Of a DNA stretch of 64,000 nucleotides, positions 18,849-32,236 are shown piece by piece. Source of the DNA: Bifidobacterium vansinderenii (GTDB lineage: Bacteria > Actinomycetota > Actinomycetes > Actinomycetales > Bifidobacteriaceae); the NCBI RefSeq assembly GCF_002234915.1, contig NZ_NEWD01000014.1:1-64000 (forward strand). Direction: 5' to 3'. The notes below the pieces were generated by a model. The model worked only from the letters and a program-made list of their open reading frames with translations, was not told the origin of the DNA and ran no database searches. Each line of letters begins with the position of its first letter. The stretch's first letter is position 1. The position numbers and the translations under genes were made by a program.

Positions 18849-19423
18849 TATTCGCGGGCGATGAGGGTCCACAGCTCCTGCGCCGCCTGGTCGACGGTGG
18901 TGTTGGTGATGGTGACGTCGAATTCGGATTCGGCGGCGAGTTCGATTTTGGCGGTTTCAAGGCGGCGGGCTTGCTGTTCGGGGGTTTCGGTGCCGCGGCC
19001 GATGAGGCGGCGCTTGAGTTCTTCGAAGCTGGGGGGTGCGAGGAAGACGTAGAGGACGTCGAGGCCGAGTTCGGAGGCGCGCTGCTTGACGCGGCGGGCG
19101 CCTTGGAGGTCGATTTCGAGGATGGTGGGGGTGTTGGAGGCGAGGTGGTCGAGGACGGGCTGGAGGAGGGTGCCGTAGTGGGCCATGCCGTGGACGACGG
19201 CGGTTTCGAGGAATTCGCCGGAGGCTTCTTTGGCTTGGAATTCCTGTTCGGTGAGGAACCAGTAGTTGACGCCGTTGATTTCGCCGGGGCGGGGGGCGCG
19301 GGTAGTGGCGGAGACGGAGACCCAGATTTCGGGGTGGTTTTCGCGGAGTTTGGCTTCGACGGTGCCTTTGCCGACGGCGGTGGGACCGGTGAGGACGATG
19401 AGGCGGCGGGGACTGGTGGTCAT
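18833..19423 (-). CDS. gmk: Guanylate kinase
   Basis: Gmk phosphorylates GMP to GDP. P-loop VLTGPTAVGKGT, the GMP-binding segment SVSATTRAPRPGEINGVNYW and the lid region RRLIGRGTETPEQQARRL are visible. The ATG at 19423 (196 residues) has AGAGAAG upstream; an in-frame ATG at 19459 would add 12 residues. It is the last gene of the efp-nusB-carAB-pyrF-like run, with a hairpin between it and the pyrF-like gene. The very G-rich plus-strand sequence here reflects unusual codon choice in the gene. Confidence 0.94.
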   Translation of the reverse strand: MTTSPRRLIVLTGPTAVGKGTVEAKLRENHPEIWVSVSATTRAPRPGEINGVNYWFLTEQEFQAKEASGEFLETAVVHGMAHYGTLLQPVLDHLASNTPTILEIDLQGARRVKQRASELGLDVLYVFLAPPSFEELKRRLIGRGTETPEQQARRLETAKIELAAESEFDVTITNTTVDQAAQELWTLIAREYQINA

Positions 19424-19455
19424 GGTCTTCTCTTTTCTGGTTGGTGGGAACAAAT

Positions 19456-19494
19456 GCACCCGGCGTCCCGCAGGGTGGGCGGGGTGCCGGGTGC
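19456..19494 (-). terminator. Hairpin between the pyrF-like gene and gmk
   Basis: GCACCCGGC and GCCGGGTGC form a 9-bp stem right after the pyrF-like stop codon. The minus-strand follow-on (ATTTGTT) is only weakly U-rich, so it may be a partial terminator or a processing site between two genes. Confidence 0.5.
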
Positions 19495-19508
19495 GTTTTC
19501 GAGTTGGG

Positions 19509-20752
19509 TCAGAGCTTGGCGGAGCGGCCGTTGATCTTGAAGCGGTCGTTGTTGTTGCCGAGGGTGTCGTTGGCGCGCGGCGTGGTGGCGACGCGTGCCG
19601 TGGAGGGCACGTATCGGGTGGACTTCACCGTGGTGGCGGATGACTGGCGACTCTGACTTTGCTGCTGGGTGGCCTGCTGGGAGTAGGAGGCCTGCGGGTT
19701 CTGCGGCATCTGGTGGGATGCTGCGGGAATGGTGACCTTAGGCAGTGGCTTGATGTGGACCTGAGGCGGATTGCCGTCGGCCAGATGAGCGGCGGTCAGT
19801 GCCGGGTCGATGCCAGGATGGGGGGCTTCGGGTTCGACTGCCTGTTCCTTGTCGCCTTCTTCCATGGCCTCGTAGAGCGCCTGTCGTACGTCGAGGGCGA
19901 TGGCCTCGGTGGCGGCGGACAGGTCGGCGATTTCGGGGCCTTTGGAGGAGATGGAACGGGAGACGGTGACAAGCACGTTGCCTTTGGTGCCTTTGAAGAC
20001 GGTTTTGAGGTCCTTGGCTTCGGCGCCTTGCCATCCGTAGCCCGGGGACAGGATCGGGCCGGTGAAGACGGAGGGGTCGACACCGCTGGTCTTCATCCAC
20101 TGGCCGATGGTGGCGCCGATGATCAGACCGACGGATCCCATGCCTTCCACGCCTTCATTGAAGTTCTGGGCGGCGTGGGCGACGCCGTAGGCCACGGTCT
20201 GGCCGGGGAAGTCGCCGCGCTGTCGGATGGCGGACTGCAGGGAGATGCCTTCGGTGTTGGAGGTCACGGAGGCGACGAACACTCCCCTGCCGTTTTCGAG
20301 GGCTTCACCGACCAAGTTGGTCAGGGATCGGAAGCCGTAGTACGGCAGCAGGGTGATGGCGTCGGCAAGCATGGGAGCGCCGGGCTTGAGATAGGCGTCG
20401 GCCAGTGCCGACACGGTGGTGGGCAGACCGCCACGCAGGCAGTCGACGATGGTGATGACGCCCATCTGGCGGGCGGCGAAGAGTGCCCGCTCGAGCGCAG
20501 CGAATCCTTTGGATCCGTAGCGCTCGAACATGGGCATCTGGAACTTCACCGCCGCGGCACGGCCCTGCGCGGCCTGCAGCATGCGCATGGCGAACAGTTC
20601 GGCACCTTGCGCATCTACGTTGTAGCCCCATTTGGCCAGAAGTTTACGATGCGGATCGATGCCGACACACAGAGGCCCATACATGTCCATGGACGCCTTG
20701 AGTCGTTTACCGAATTCCGAACGTTGGACGATAGTCTGGGCCTCTGCTGCTG

Positions 20753-20756
<4 letters not shown>
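19509..20756 (-). CDS. OMP decarboxylase (type 2) paralogue with altered active site and Q/S-rich tail
   Basis: Residues 1-290 align by eye with type 2 Pyr[48 protein letters not shown] and [10 protein letters not shown]. The catalytic DxKRxDI motif, however, reads DCLRGGL, so both the catalytic Lys and its Asp partner are gone; KTSNP is VTSNT. A C-terminal extension of about 120 residues is low-complexity, rich in Gln, Ser and Thr. It is therefore unlikely to decarboxylate OMP; a true pyrF is expected elsewhere in the genome. Its ATG overlaps the carB stop (ATGA), so it is translationally coupled to carbamoyl-phosphate synthase. Confidence 0.85.
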
Positions 20757-24122
<3,366 letters not shown>

Positions 24123-24130
<8 letters not shown>

Positions 24131-25358
24131 TGACACTACCTTCCTTGGAATCCTTGTGATTGAGCATGAGATCGACGAAGCGATCGAACAGATACGATGC
24201 GTCGTGTGGACCGGCGGCGGCCTCGGGGTGGTACTGCACGGAGAACGCCGGGATATCGATGCATTCGAGGCCCTCGACCACGTCGTCGTTGAGATCGACG
24301 TGGCTGACGCGGGCCTTGCCGTAGTGGCCGTTGTCGTATGGGGTGACGACGGGATCGCCGATCGGCGCATCGACGGCGAAGCCATGGTTGTGGGCGGTGA
24401 CCTCCACCTTGCCGGTGGTCAGGTCCTTGACCGGCTGATTAATGCCGCGATGACCGAACTTGAGCTTGTAGGTACCGAATCCGAGGGCACGACCCAGGAT
24501 CTGGTTGCCGAAGCAGATGCCGAAGAACGGGTAGCCAGCGTCGAGCACCTGACGCAGCAGCGCCACGGTGTCATCGGCGGTGGACGGGTCACCGGGGCCG
24601 TTGGAGAAGAAGACGCCGGTGGGGTTCAGAGCCTGAATCTGCTCGAACGTGGTGGTCATGGGCACGACATGCACACGGCAGCCGCGCTCGGCGAGACGGT
24701 GCGGGGTCATGGCCTTGATACCGAGATCCACGGCGACGACGGTGGCCAGCGGATCCTTGCCTTCAAACTCGCCGGTGGGCTCAACGGTGTACGTCTCCTT
24801 GGTGGAGACCTCCGGGCCCAGGTTGGAACCGCTCATGGTGGGCTGCGCAGCCACTTTGGCGAGCAGATCGGCGATGGGAAGGACCTTGCCCGACTCGTCG
24901 GTCAGGGCGGCGCCGGAGAAGATGCCGGCGCGCATCACACCGGCGGAGCGCAGGTGGCGGACCAGCTTGCGGGTGTCGATGTCGCAGATGCCGACGATGC
25001 TCTGCTCCTGCAGGTCATCGTCGAGGCTGCCGGTGGCACGCCAGTTGCTCACCACCGGGCTGGGGTCACGCACCACATAGCCGGACACCCAGATGCGCGA
25101 GGATTCGGGATCCTCGCGGTTCACGCCGGTATCACCGATGTGGGGGAATGTCTGGACGACGATCTGACGGTCGTAACTCGGGTCGGTCAGCGTTTCCTGG
25201 TAGCCGGTCATGCCCGTGGCGAAGACGATCTCGCCATAGGTCTCGCCAGCGGCTCCATACGGCTGGCCGACGTAGACCTGCCCGTCCTCGAGGACGAGAA
25301 CGGCATTCGTTGCATCATAGCTACCCACGGCAGTGGGCTCGGACTCGTTGAGGCTCAC
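24123..25358 (-). CDS. carA: Carbamoyl-phosphate synthase small subunit
   Basis: The glutaminase subunit (411 residues) hydrolyses glutamine and channels ammonia to CarB. The class I amidotransferase domain shows [14 protein letters not shown] with the nucleophilic Cys and [10 protein letters not shown] with the catalytic His-Glu; SNGPGDP is also present. The N-terminal CPSase domain begins with [18 protein letters not shown]. The start is GTG 25358 with AAGGGGGA upstream. It follows nusB by 67 bp. Confidence 0.97.
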
Positions 25359-25425
25359 TAAATCCCCCTTAACAGCGGATTATTTCTGAATTCACCATAC
25401 CCACGGGCGTGGATATAGGCGTGGT

Positions 25426-25854
25426 TCAGTCATTGGTGTTTTCTTCTGGTTTTTCTTCGGATTTCGCGGCCACTGCGGTCAGCAGGCCGTGAATGAAGTT
25501 GGGCGATTCGGCGTCGCACAGCGTCTTCGCGAGCGACAGCGCCTCATCGATGGCCACGCCGGCGGGAACCTCGTCGTTGTAGACGATCTCCCATGCGGCG
25601 ATGCGCATGATGTTGCGGTCGACCACCGGCATGCGGGAGACCTTCCAGCTGGTGGAGCACTCCCCCAGCAGAGAGTCGATGTCCTTGCGGTGTTCGGCCA
25701 CGCCACGCACAATTTCGATGGCGTACTCGGGCAGCGGCGTCTGTGCGCCGGGGTGTTCAATGCGCTCAGCAAGAAGGGACAGGATGTCCTGTCCCTTCTC
25801 GTCGGCTTCATACAACGTGTTCAGAGCCCTTTTGCGGGCGGTGGAACGTGCCAT
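25426..25854 (-). CDS. nusB: Transcription antitermination factor NusB
   Basis: This 142-residue all-helical RNA-binding protein works in rRNA antitermination with NusE. The N terminus MARSTARKRALNTLYEAD and the C-terminal NEVPAGVAIDEALSLAK-like segment (DEVPAGVAIDEALSLAKTL) followed by FIHGLL are family hallmarks. The last 15 residues are acidic and low-complexity. It lies 21 bp after efp on the same strand. Confidence 0.94.
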   Translation of the reverse strand: MARSTARKRALNTLYEADEKGQDILSLLAERIEHPGAQTPLPEYAIEIVRGVAEHRKDIDSLLGECSTSWKVSRMPVVDRNIMRIAAWEIVYNDEVPAGVAIDEALSLAKTLCDAESPNFIHGLLTAVAAKSEEKPEENTND

Positions 25855-25875
25855 GAAGGTGTGATCCCCTTACGA

Positions 25876-26439
25876 TCAGTTCTCGCGACCGAGGTAGGAG
25901 CCGTCGCGGGTGTCGACCTTGACCTTCTCGCCCTCGTTGATGAACAGCGGGACCTGGATCTCGGCGCCGGTCTCCACGGTGGCGGGCTTGGTGCCGGCGT
26001 TGGAGCGGTTGCCCTGCAGGCCGGGCTCGGTGTGCGTGATGGTCAGCACGACGGAGGCGGGAAGTTCCACGCTCAGCGGGGTGCCGTCGTGGAAGGACAC
26101 GATGCAGTCGGTGCCTTCCAGCAGGAACTTGGAGTCGACCAGATCGCGCGGGATCATGATCTGATCGTAGGTGGTCATGTCCATGAAGACGAAGTTGTCG
26201 CCGTCCTCGTAGGAGTACTGCAGCGTGCGGTTGTCGACGGTCTCGAACTGCATCTTCATGCCGGCGTTGAAGGTCTTGTCGACGATCTTGCCCGACAGCA
26301 CGTTCTTGATGGTGGTACGCACGAAGGCGGGGCCCTTGCCCGGCTTGACGTGCTGGAACTTGATGACGGTCCACAGCTGGCCGTCGAGGTTCAGGACGGA
26401 ACCGTTCTTGATGTCATTGGTAGTCTGTGCCACGTTCAC
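25876..26439 (-). CDS. efp: Translation elongation factor P
   Basis: EF-P relieves ribosome stalling at proline runs. The 187-residue protein has the three OB-like domains; the functional loop reads VKPGKGPAF. The PGKGP loop is the actinobacterial subclass reported to work with an unmodified lysine, in keeping with no modification gene nearby. Start is GTG 26439 or GTG 26433; AGGTGA is better spaced for 26433. It heads the efp-nusB-carAB run. Confidence 0.95.
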   Translation of the reverse strand: MNVAQTTNDIKNGSVLNLDGQLWTVIKFQHVKPGKGPAFVRTTIKNVLSGKIVDKTFNAGMKMQFETVDNRTLQYSYEDGDNFVFMDMTTYDQIMIPRDLVDSKFLLEGTDCIVSFHDGTPLSVELPASVVLTITHTEPGLQGNRSNAGTKPATVETGAEIQVPLFINEGEKVKVDTRDGSYLGREN

Positions 26440-26475
26440 TCACCTATTTCGTAATTGATTACAGTGAAGCTTAAA

Positions 26476-26491
26476 AATAGCCTTGGCTATT
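26476..26491 (-). promoter_or_regulatory. Perfect inverted repeat in the efp leader
   Basis: AATAGCC-tt-GGCTATT lies about 40-55 nt upstream of the efp start. On the minus strand it is followed by TTTAA, so it could be a weak attenuator; it could also be an operator near the promoter. No -35/-10 pair stands out. Confidence 0.4.
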
Positions 26492-26538
26492 ATGCCATAC
26501 CGTCTATACAGGTATGTTCATGCTCCGTTCATATATAC

Positions 26539-26575
26539 GAAAATGCCCCGGACCCGTAGGATCCGAGGCATTTTC
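26539..26575 (-). terminator. Rho-independent terminator upstream of tuf's stop-distal side (between efp and tuf)
   Basis: AAAATGCC-CGGA pairs with TCCG-GGCATTTT around a short loop, flanked by A/T on both sides. It lies about 40 bp past the tuf stop and ends the str operon; it is near-symmetric. Confidence 0.8.
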
Positions 26576-26615
26576 TATGACGCTAGTTCAAGCGTGTCGA
26601 TCGCTCTGAATGAAA

Positions 26616-27815
<1,200 letters not shown>

Positions 27816-27908
27816 GTGTTTTTGTCCTCCTGGACGTCTCGTAGTTTGCCTGTGCAAACCATGCACAAGACACTCTCGACATATTACTGGGTTTTTTGGA
27901 TTTACGCC

Positions 27909-27953
27909 ACTATATGCGCCTGTCGCCCCAGCGAACAGTAGAAATTCTACTGT
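27909..27953 (-). promoter_or_regulatory. Candidate tuf promoter with a 19-nt palindromic operator
   Basis: ACAGTAGAAATTCTACTGT (27935-27953) is a perfect palindrome with 9-bp arms and a single central base. A TATAGT -10 candidate lies at 27914-27909 on the minus strand, so the palindrome covers the -35 region of a tuf promoter about 95 nt before the ATG. The -35 itself is poor, which would fit activator or repressor control. A further hairpin (GATCGCCG/CGGCGATC, about 27986-28016) after fusA may be its weak terminator. Confidence 0.5.
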
Positions 27954-28025
27954 CCGCCAAAGACGAAAAGGCGCATGGCGTGGCGCCGATCGCCGACCGT
28001 CGCCGGCCGGCGATCAAAGCGTGGC

Positions 28026-30152
28026 TCACTCGCCGCGCTGGGCCTTGATGATCTCGTCCGAGACGCTCTTCGGCACCTCGGCGTAGGAGTCCATCTGCAT
28101 GGTGAACATGGCGCGGCCCTGGGTCTTGGAACGCAGGTCGCCGATGTAGCCGAACATCTCGCTCAGCGGCACCTTGGCGTCGATGACCTTGACGCCGGTG
28201 GCGTCGGTCATGGACTGGATGTTGCCACGACGCTGGTTCAGATCGCCGATGACGTCGCCCATGTACTCCTCCGGAGTACGGACCTCGACGGCCATGATGG
28301 GCTCGAGGATGACGGGCTTGGCCTTCGGAGCAGCCTCCTTGAACGCCATGGAACCGGCGATCTTGAAGGCCATTTCGGAGGAATCGACCGGGTGCATGGC
28401 ACCGTCGGTGACGGTGGCCTTGACGCCCACGACCGGGAAGCCGGCGAGCACGCCGGACTCCATGGCTTCCTTGACGCCGTCCTCGATCGGCTTGATGAAC
28501 TCGCCCGAGATGTGACCGCCGGTGACGGTGTTCTCGAACTCGAAGGTCTCGCCGGCCTCGGTGTCGAGCGGCTCGAAGTTCATCAGGACCTTTGCGAACT
28601 GGCCGGAACCACCGGTCTGCTTCTTGTGGGTGTATTCCTGGTTCATGACGGCCTTGCGGATGGTCTCGCGGTAGGCCACCTGCGGCTTGCCCTGGTTGCA
28701 CTCCACCTTGAACTCGCGACGCATACGGTCGACGATGATGTCGAGCTGGAGCTCGCCCATGCCGGAGATCAGGGTCTGGCCGGACTCTTCGTCGGTCTTC
28801 ACCTGGAAGGTCGGATCCTCTTCGGAGAGCTTCGCCAGAGCGATGCCCATCTTCTCCTGATCGGCCTTGGTCTTCGGCTCCACAGCCACCTCGATCACGG
28901 GATCGGGGAAGGTCATGGAATCGAGGGTGATCGGGTTGGCCAGATCGCACAGGGTGTCACCGGTGGTGACGTTCTTCAGACCCACGAAGGTGTAGATGTT
29001 ACCGGCGGACGCGGAGTCCATCGGGTTCTCCTTGTCGGCGTGCATCTGGAAGATCTTGCCGATGCGCTCCTTCTTCTCGCGGGTGGAGTCGAGCACGGAA
29101 TCGCCCTGCTTGACCTCGCCGGAGTAGACGCGCACGAACACCAGCTTGCCGTAGAACGGGTGAGTGGAGATCTTGAAGACCAGCGCGGAGAACGGATCCT
29201 CCTTGGTGGGCTTGCGGTCGATCTCGACGGACTCGTCGCCGGGCTTGAAGCCCTTGATGGCCGGCACGTCCTCCGGGGACGGCAGGTAGTCGACGACGGC
29301 GTCCAGCATCGGCTGCACACCCTTGTCCTTGAAGGCGGAGCCGCAGAACACCGGGAAGGCCTCACGGTTGATGGTGAGCTTGCGCACGGCAGCACGGATC
29401 TCCTCGGTGGAGAGCTCCTCGCCACCGAAGTACTTCTCCATCAGAGCGTCGTCGGTCTCGGCCACGGCCTCGATCAGCGCGGTGTGGTACTCCTCGGCCT
29501 TGTCCTTGAGGTCCTCAGGAATATCGGTGGTCTCGTACTTGGCGCCGAGGCCCTCGGTGCCGTTCCAGACGTAGGCCTTCATCTCGACCAGGTCGATGAC
29601 GCCGGCGAAGTCGTTCTCGGCGCCGATCGGCAGCTGCATGACGAGCGGGGTGGCACCCAGCTTGTCCTTGATGGTGTCGACCGAGTAGTAGAAGTTAGCG
29701 CCCAGCTTGTCCATCTTGTTGATGAAGCAGATACGCGGGACGGAGTACTTGTCGGCCTGACGCCACACGGTCTCGGACTGCGGCTCCACACCTTCCTTGC
29801 CGTCGAACACGGCAACGGCGCCATCGAGCACGCGCAGGGAGCGCTCCACCTCGGCCGTGAAGTCCACGTGGCCGGGGGTGTCGATGATGTTGATCTGGAA
29901 CTTGTCCTTGGTGTCGTGGGTCTGACGGTTCCAGAAGCAGGTGGTGGCGGCGGACTGGATGGTGATGCCGCGCTCCTGCTCCTGAGCCATGAAGTCCATC
30001 GTCGCGGCGCCGTCGTGCACCTCGCCGATCTTGTAGTTCACGCCGGTGTAGTACAGGATACGTTCCGTCGTGGTGGTCTTACCGGCATCGATGTGGGCCA
30101 TGATGCCGATGTTGCGGACCTTGTTCAGATCCGAAAGCACGTCTTGTGCCAT
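28026..30152 (-). CDS. fusA: Elongation factor G
   Basis: EF-G (708 residues) drives ribosomal translocation. G1 [16 protein letters not shown]2 [12 protein letters not shown]3 DTPGHVDF and G4 NKMDKLGA are present, with domains II-V in the usual order up to the C-terminal [14 protein letters not shown]. Start ATG 30152. It follows rpsG by 30 bp in the str operon. Confidence 0.98.
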   Translation of the reverse strand: MAQDVLSDLNKVRNIGIMAHIDAGKTTTTERILYYTGVNYKIGEVHDGAATMDFMAQEQERGITIQSAATTCFWNRQTHDTKDKFQINIIDTPGHVDFTAEVERSLRVLDGAVAVFDGKEGVEPQSETVWRQADKYSVPRICFINKMDKLGANFYYSVDTIKDKLGATPLVMQLPIGAENDFAGVIDLVEMKAYVWNGTEGLGAKYETTDIPEDLKDKAEEYHTALIEAVAETDDALMEKYFGGEELSTEEIRAAVRKLTINREAFPVFCGSAFKDKGVQPMLDAVVDYLPSPEDVPAIKGFKPGDESVEIDRKPTKEDPFSALVFKISTHPFYGKLVFVRVYSGEVKQGDSVLDSTREKKERIGKIFQMHADKENPMDSASAGNIYTFVGLKNVTTGDTLCDLANPITLDSMTFPDPVIEVAVEPKTKADQEKMGIALAKLSEEDPTFQVKTDEESGQTLISGMGELQLDIIVDRMRREFKVECNQGKPQVAYRETIRKAVMNQEYTHKKQTGGSGQFAKVLMNFEPLDTEAGETFEFENTVTGGHISGEFIKPIEDGVKEAMESGVLAGFPVVGVKATVTDGAMHPVDSSEMAFKIAGSMAFKEAAPKAKPVILEPIMAVEVRTPEEYMGDVIGDLNQRRGNIQSMTDATGVKVIDAKVPLSEMFGYIGDLRSKTQGRAMFTMQMDSYAEVPKSVSDEIIKAQRGE

Positions 30153-30182
30153 TGGTATTCCTTAACTCTTATCCGAACGAAA

Positions 30183-30653
30183 TTACCAGCGGTAATGAGC
30201 GAAGGCCTTGTTGGCCTCTGCCATCTTATGAGTATCCTCGCGACGCTTGACAGAAGCACCGAGACCGTTGGAGGCATCGAGGATTTCGTTGGCCAGACGC
30301 TCGGCCATGGTCTTCTCACGACGGGCGCGAGAGAAGTCGGTCAGCCAGCGCAGGGACAGGGTGTTGGCGCGGTTCGGCTTGACCTCGACCGGCACCTGGT
30401 AGGTGGCGCCACCGACACGGCGGGAACGCACCTCGAGGGACGGACGGATGTTGTCCAGAGCGCGCTTCAGCACGGAAACGGGCTCCTGGTCGGTCTTCTC
30501 CTTGACGATATCGAGCGCGGAGTACACGATGTTCTCGGCGATCGACTTCTTGCCGTCGAGCAGAATCTTGTTGATGAGCTGGGCAACCACCGTCGAACCG
30601 TAGATCGGATCGGGCAGGAGCTGGTGCTTCTTAGCGGGTCCTTTACGTGACAT
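30183..30653 (-). CDS. rpsG: 30S ribosomal protein S7
   Basis: S7 (156 residues) nucleates assembly of the 30S head. [20 protein letters not shown] and the [14 protein letters not shown] signature are visible, and the C terminus FAHYRW is typical. It starts 5 bp after the rpsL stop. Confidence 0.98.
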   Translation of the reverse strand: MSRKGPAKKHQLLPDPIYGSTVVAQLINKILLDGKKSIAENIVYSALDIVKEKTDQEPVSVLKRALDNIRPSLEVRSRRVGGATYQVPVEVKPNRANTLSLRWLTDFSRARREKTMAERLANEILDASNGLGASVKRREDTHKMAEANKAFAHYRW

Positions 30654-30658
30654 TTCTC

Positions 30659-31030
30659 TTACTTCGCCTTCTTTGCTCCGTACAGGGAACGACCCTGCTT
30701 GCGGTCCTTGACACCCTGGGTATCGAGCGCACCACGCACGATGTGGTAACGCACACCCGGCAGATCCTTCACACGGCCGCCGCGCACGAGCACGATGGAG
30801 TGCTCCTGCAGGTTGTGGCCCTCGCCCGGAATGTAGGCGGTGACTTCGATGCCGGAGGAAAGGCGCACACGGGCGACCTTACGCAGAGCCGAGTTCGGCT
30901 TCTTCGGGGTGGTGGTGTAGACACGGGTGCACACGCCGCGACGCAGCGGGCTGCCCTTCAGCGCCAAGGTCTTCGACTTCTTGGGCTTCGGCTGACGTCC
31001 CTTACGGACGAGCTGTTCAATCGTAGGCAA
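30659..31030 (-). CDS. rpsL: 30S ribosomal protein S12
   Basis: S12 (123 residues) lies in the decoding centre. [12 protein letters not shown] starts the protein; the streptomycin-relevant lysines in [13 protein letters not shown] and [14 protein letters not shown] are wild type. The start codon is TTG at 31030 with GGAG 9 nt upstream; no ATG or GTG fits the conserved N terminus. First gene of the str operon. Confidence 0.97.
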   Translation of the reverse strand: MPTIEQLVRKGRQPKPKKSKTLALKGSPLRRGVCTRVYTTTPKKPNSALRKVARVRLSSGIEVTAYIPGEGHNLQEHSIVLVRGGRVKDLPGVRYHIVRGALDTQGVKDRKQGRSLYGAKKAK

Positions 31031-31314
31031 CTTAAGTTCTCCGATTCACATGGATTACTGTTCTTCTGTGGAACCGCCACACTGCGGCACCAAGACACGT
31101 TCCACAAATCGGAAAGTCGTATCAGCCACAGTCCACCGGCCCGATGGCCCTTCATCCTCAACTCGCCGTTACCGGTTCGTTTCCTTGGAATCCGGGATGT
31201 CCCACTCGAACGCAGCCCTAACATATGCCGCGTTAATGGCACACACGAATATTTACTATATCACGAGGCAAGACATTGCGACACGCCGTCGGCCAGAACC
31301 CAGCATTGTGCGAG
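31031..31314 (-). promoter_or_regulatory. Leader and promoter region of the str operon
   Basis: This 284-bp stretch carries no gene. An AT-rich patch near 31250-31265 includes TATAGT on the minus strand and could be the -10 of the operon promoter, giving a leader of about 220 nt, but no matching -35 is clear. The long leader leaves room for translational feedback by a ribosomal protein. Confidence 0.4.
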
Positions 31315-31460
31315 GATTTGGTAGTCACAACGAACTTGGTAGTCCAAACGCGACAGTGTGAGCCTTCACAAGGCATCGATCATGTCGCGTTCGGACTACC
31401 AAATCAGAACGGACTACCACATTGTCTCGTTCGGACTACCAAAATGGATTGAGCTACCAA
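31315..31460. repeat. Palindromic repeat array C (GGTAGTC family)
   Basis: Two forward units (TTTGGTAGTCACAACGA, then CTTGGTAGTCCAAACGCGACA) are followed by inverted units such as TGTCGCGTTCGGACTACCAA (31383-31402) and TGTCTCGTTCGGACTACCAA (31423-31442). The core between the arms, read on the minus strand, is GCCTTGTGAAGGCTCACAC then TGTCGCG, the same core as in the arrays at 54.2 and 55.7 kb. It lies 19 bp after the def stop. Confidence 0.75.
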
Positions 31461-31478
31461 TCGGCCCGATCGCGCCGA

Positions 31479-32135
31479 TCAGAGGTCGAAACCGAGCTCG
31501 CGGGCGGCGTCGGTGGGCACCGGGTCCTCGCACCAGTAGTCCTCAAGGTTGTCGTAGGTGGTCAGGCTGCGGATCTCGGCCTTGTCGATGTACAGCTCGC
31601 CGCTCAGGTGGTCGGTCTCATGCTGGAAGATGCGCGCCGGCCATCCGTGCAACTGTTCCTTGTGGTGCTGGCCGTTCTCGTCGTCCCACTCGGCCGTGAT
31701 GTCGAGCCAGCGGCGACGCACCGCCTGGTAGCCATCGAAGCTCAGGCAACCCTCGTAGAAGCTGGCGGTCTTGTCTCCCACCGGCGTGTACACGGGGTTG
31801 ATGATCACGTGGAACGGGAACTCGGCCACCTCGCGCGGATCGTCCTCGTCATCACGGATGTGATCCTCCACCACGGCCATGGCGAGACCCAGACCGATCT
31901 GAGTGGCCGCGAGTCCGACGCCGGGGGCCTCAAGCATGGTGTGGCGCATGGTCTCGATAAGCTTCTTCAGCGTATTCTTCGACAGCTGCCCCGCGTAGCG
32001 CACGGTCTGTTGACGCAGCACCGGCTCGCCGGCCTGCACGATGGGTAGCAGTCCGTCGTTGGCCTTGGCGTCCTTGAGCATGAGCTCCACATCGCGATTG
32101 AGCGCCATGTCGACCTTGCTGTTCTTTCCAAACAT
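31479..32135 (-). CDS. def: Peptide deformylase
   Basis: Removes the formyl group from new proteins. The three metal-site motifs are GVGLAATQIG, EGCLS and QHETDHLSGELYID (His-Glu-x-x-His with the upstream Cys). The ATG at 32135 has GGAGA upstream and gives 217 residues; the in-frame extension to 32183 is not supported. It lies about 100 bp after glmM on the same strand. Confidence 0.95.
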   Translation of the reverse strand: MFGKNSKVDMALNRDVELMLKDAKANDGLLPIVQAGEPVLRQQTVRYAGQLSKNTLKKLIETMRHTMLEAPGVGLAATQIGLGLAMAVVEDHIRDDEDDPREVAEFPFHVIINPVYTPVGDKTASFYEGCLSFDGYQAVRRRWLDITAEWDDENGQHHKEQLHGWPARIFQHETDHLSGELYIDKAEIRSLTTYDNLEDYWCEDPVPTDAARELGFDL

Positions 32136-32236
32136 ATCGATTCTCCTTTGAATAGGTCGCGCCTCGCGCTGCCGGCGCGGCAACGAGAGGCGCGAACATA
32201 CGGGATACGGGATCGCCTATGGGCGAATACCGACGA

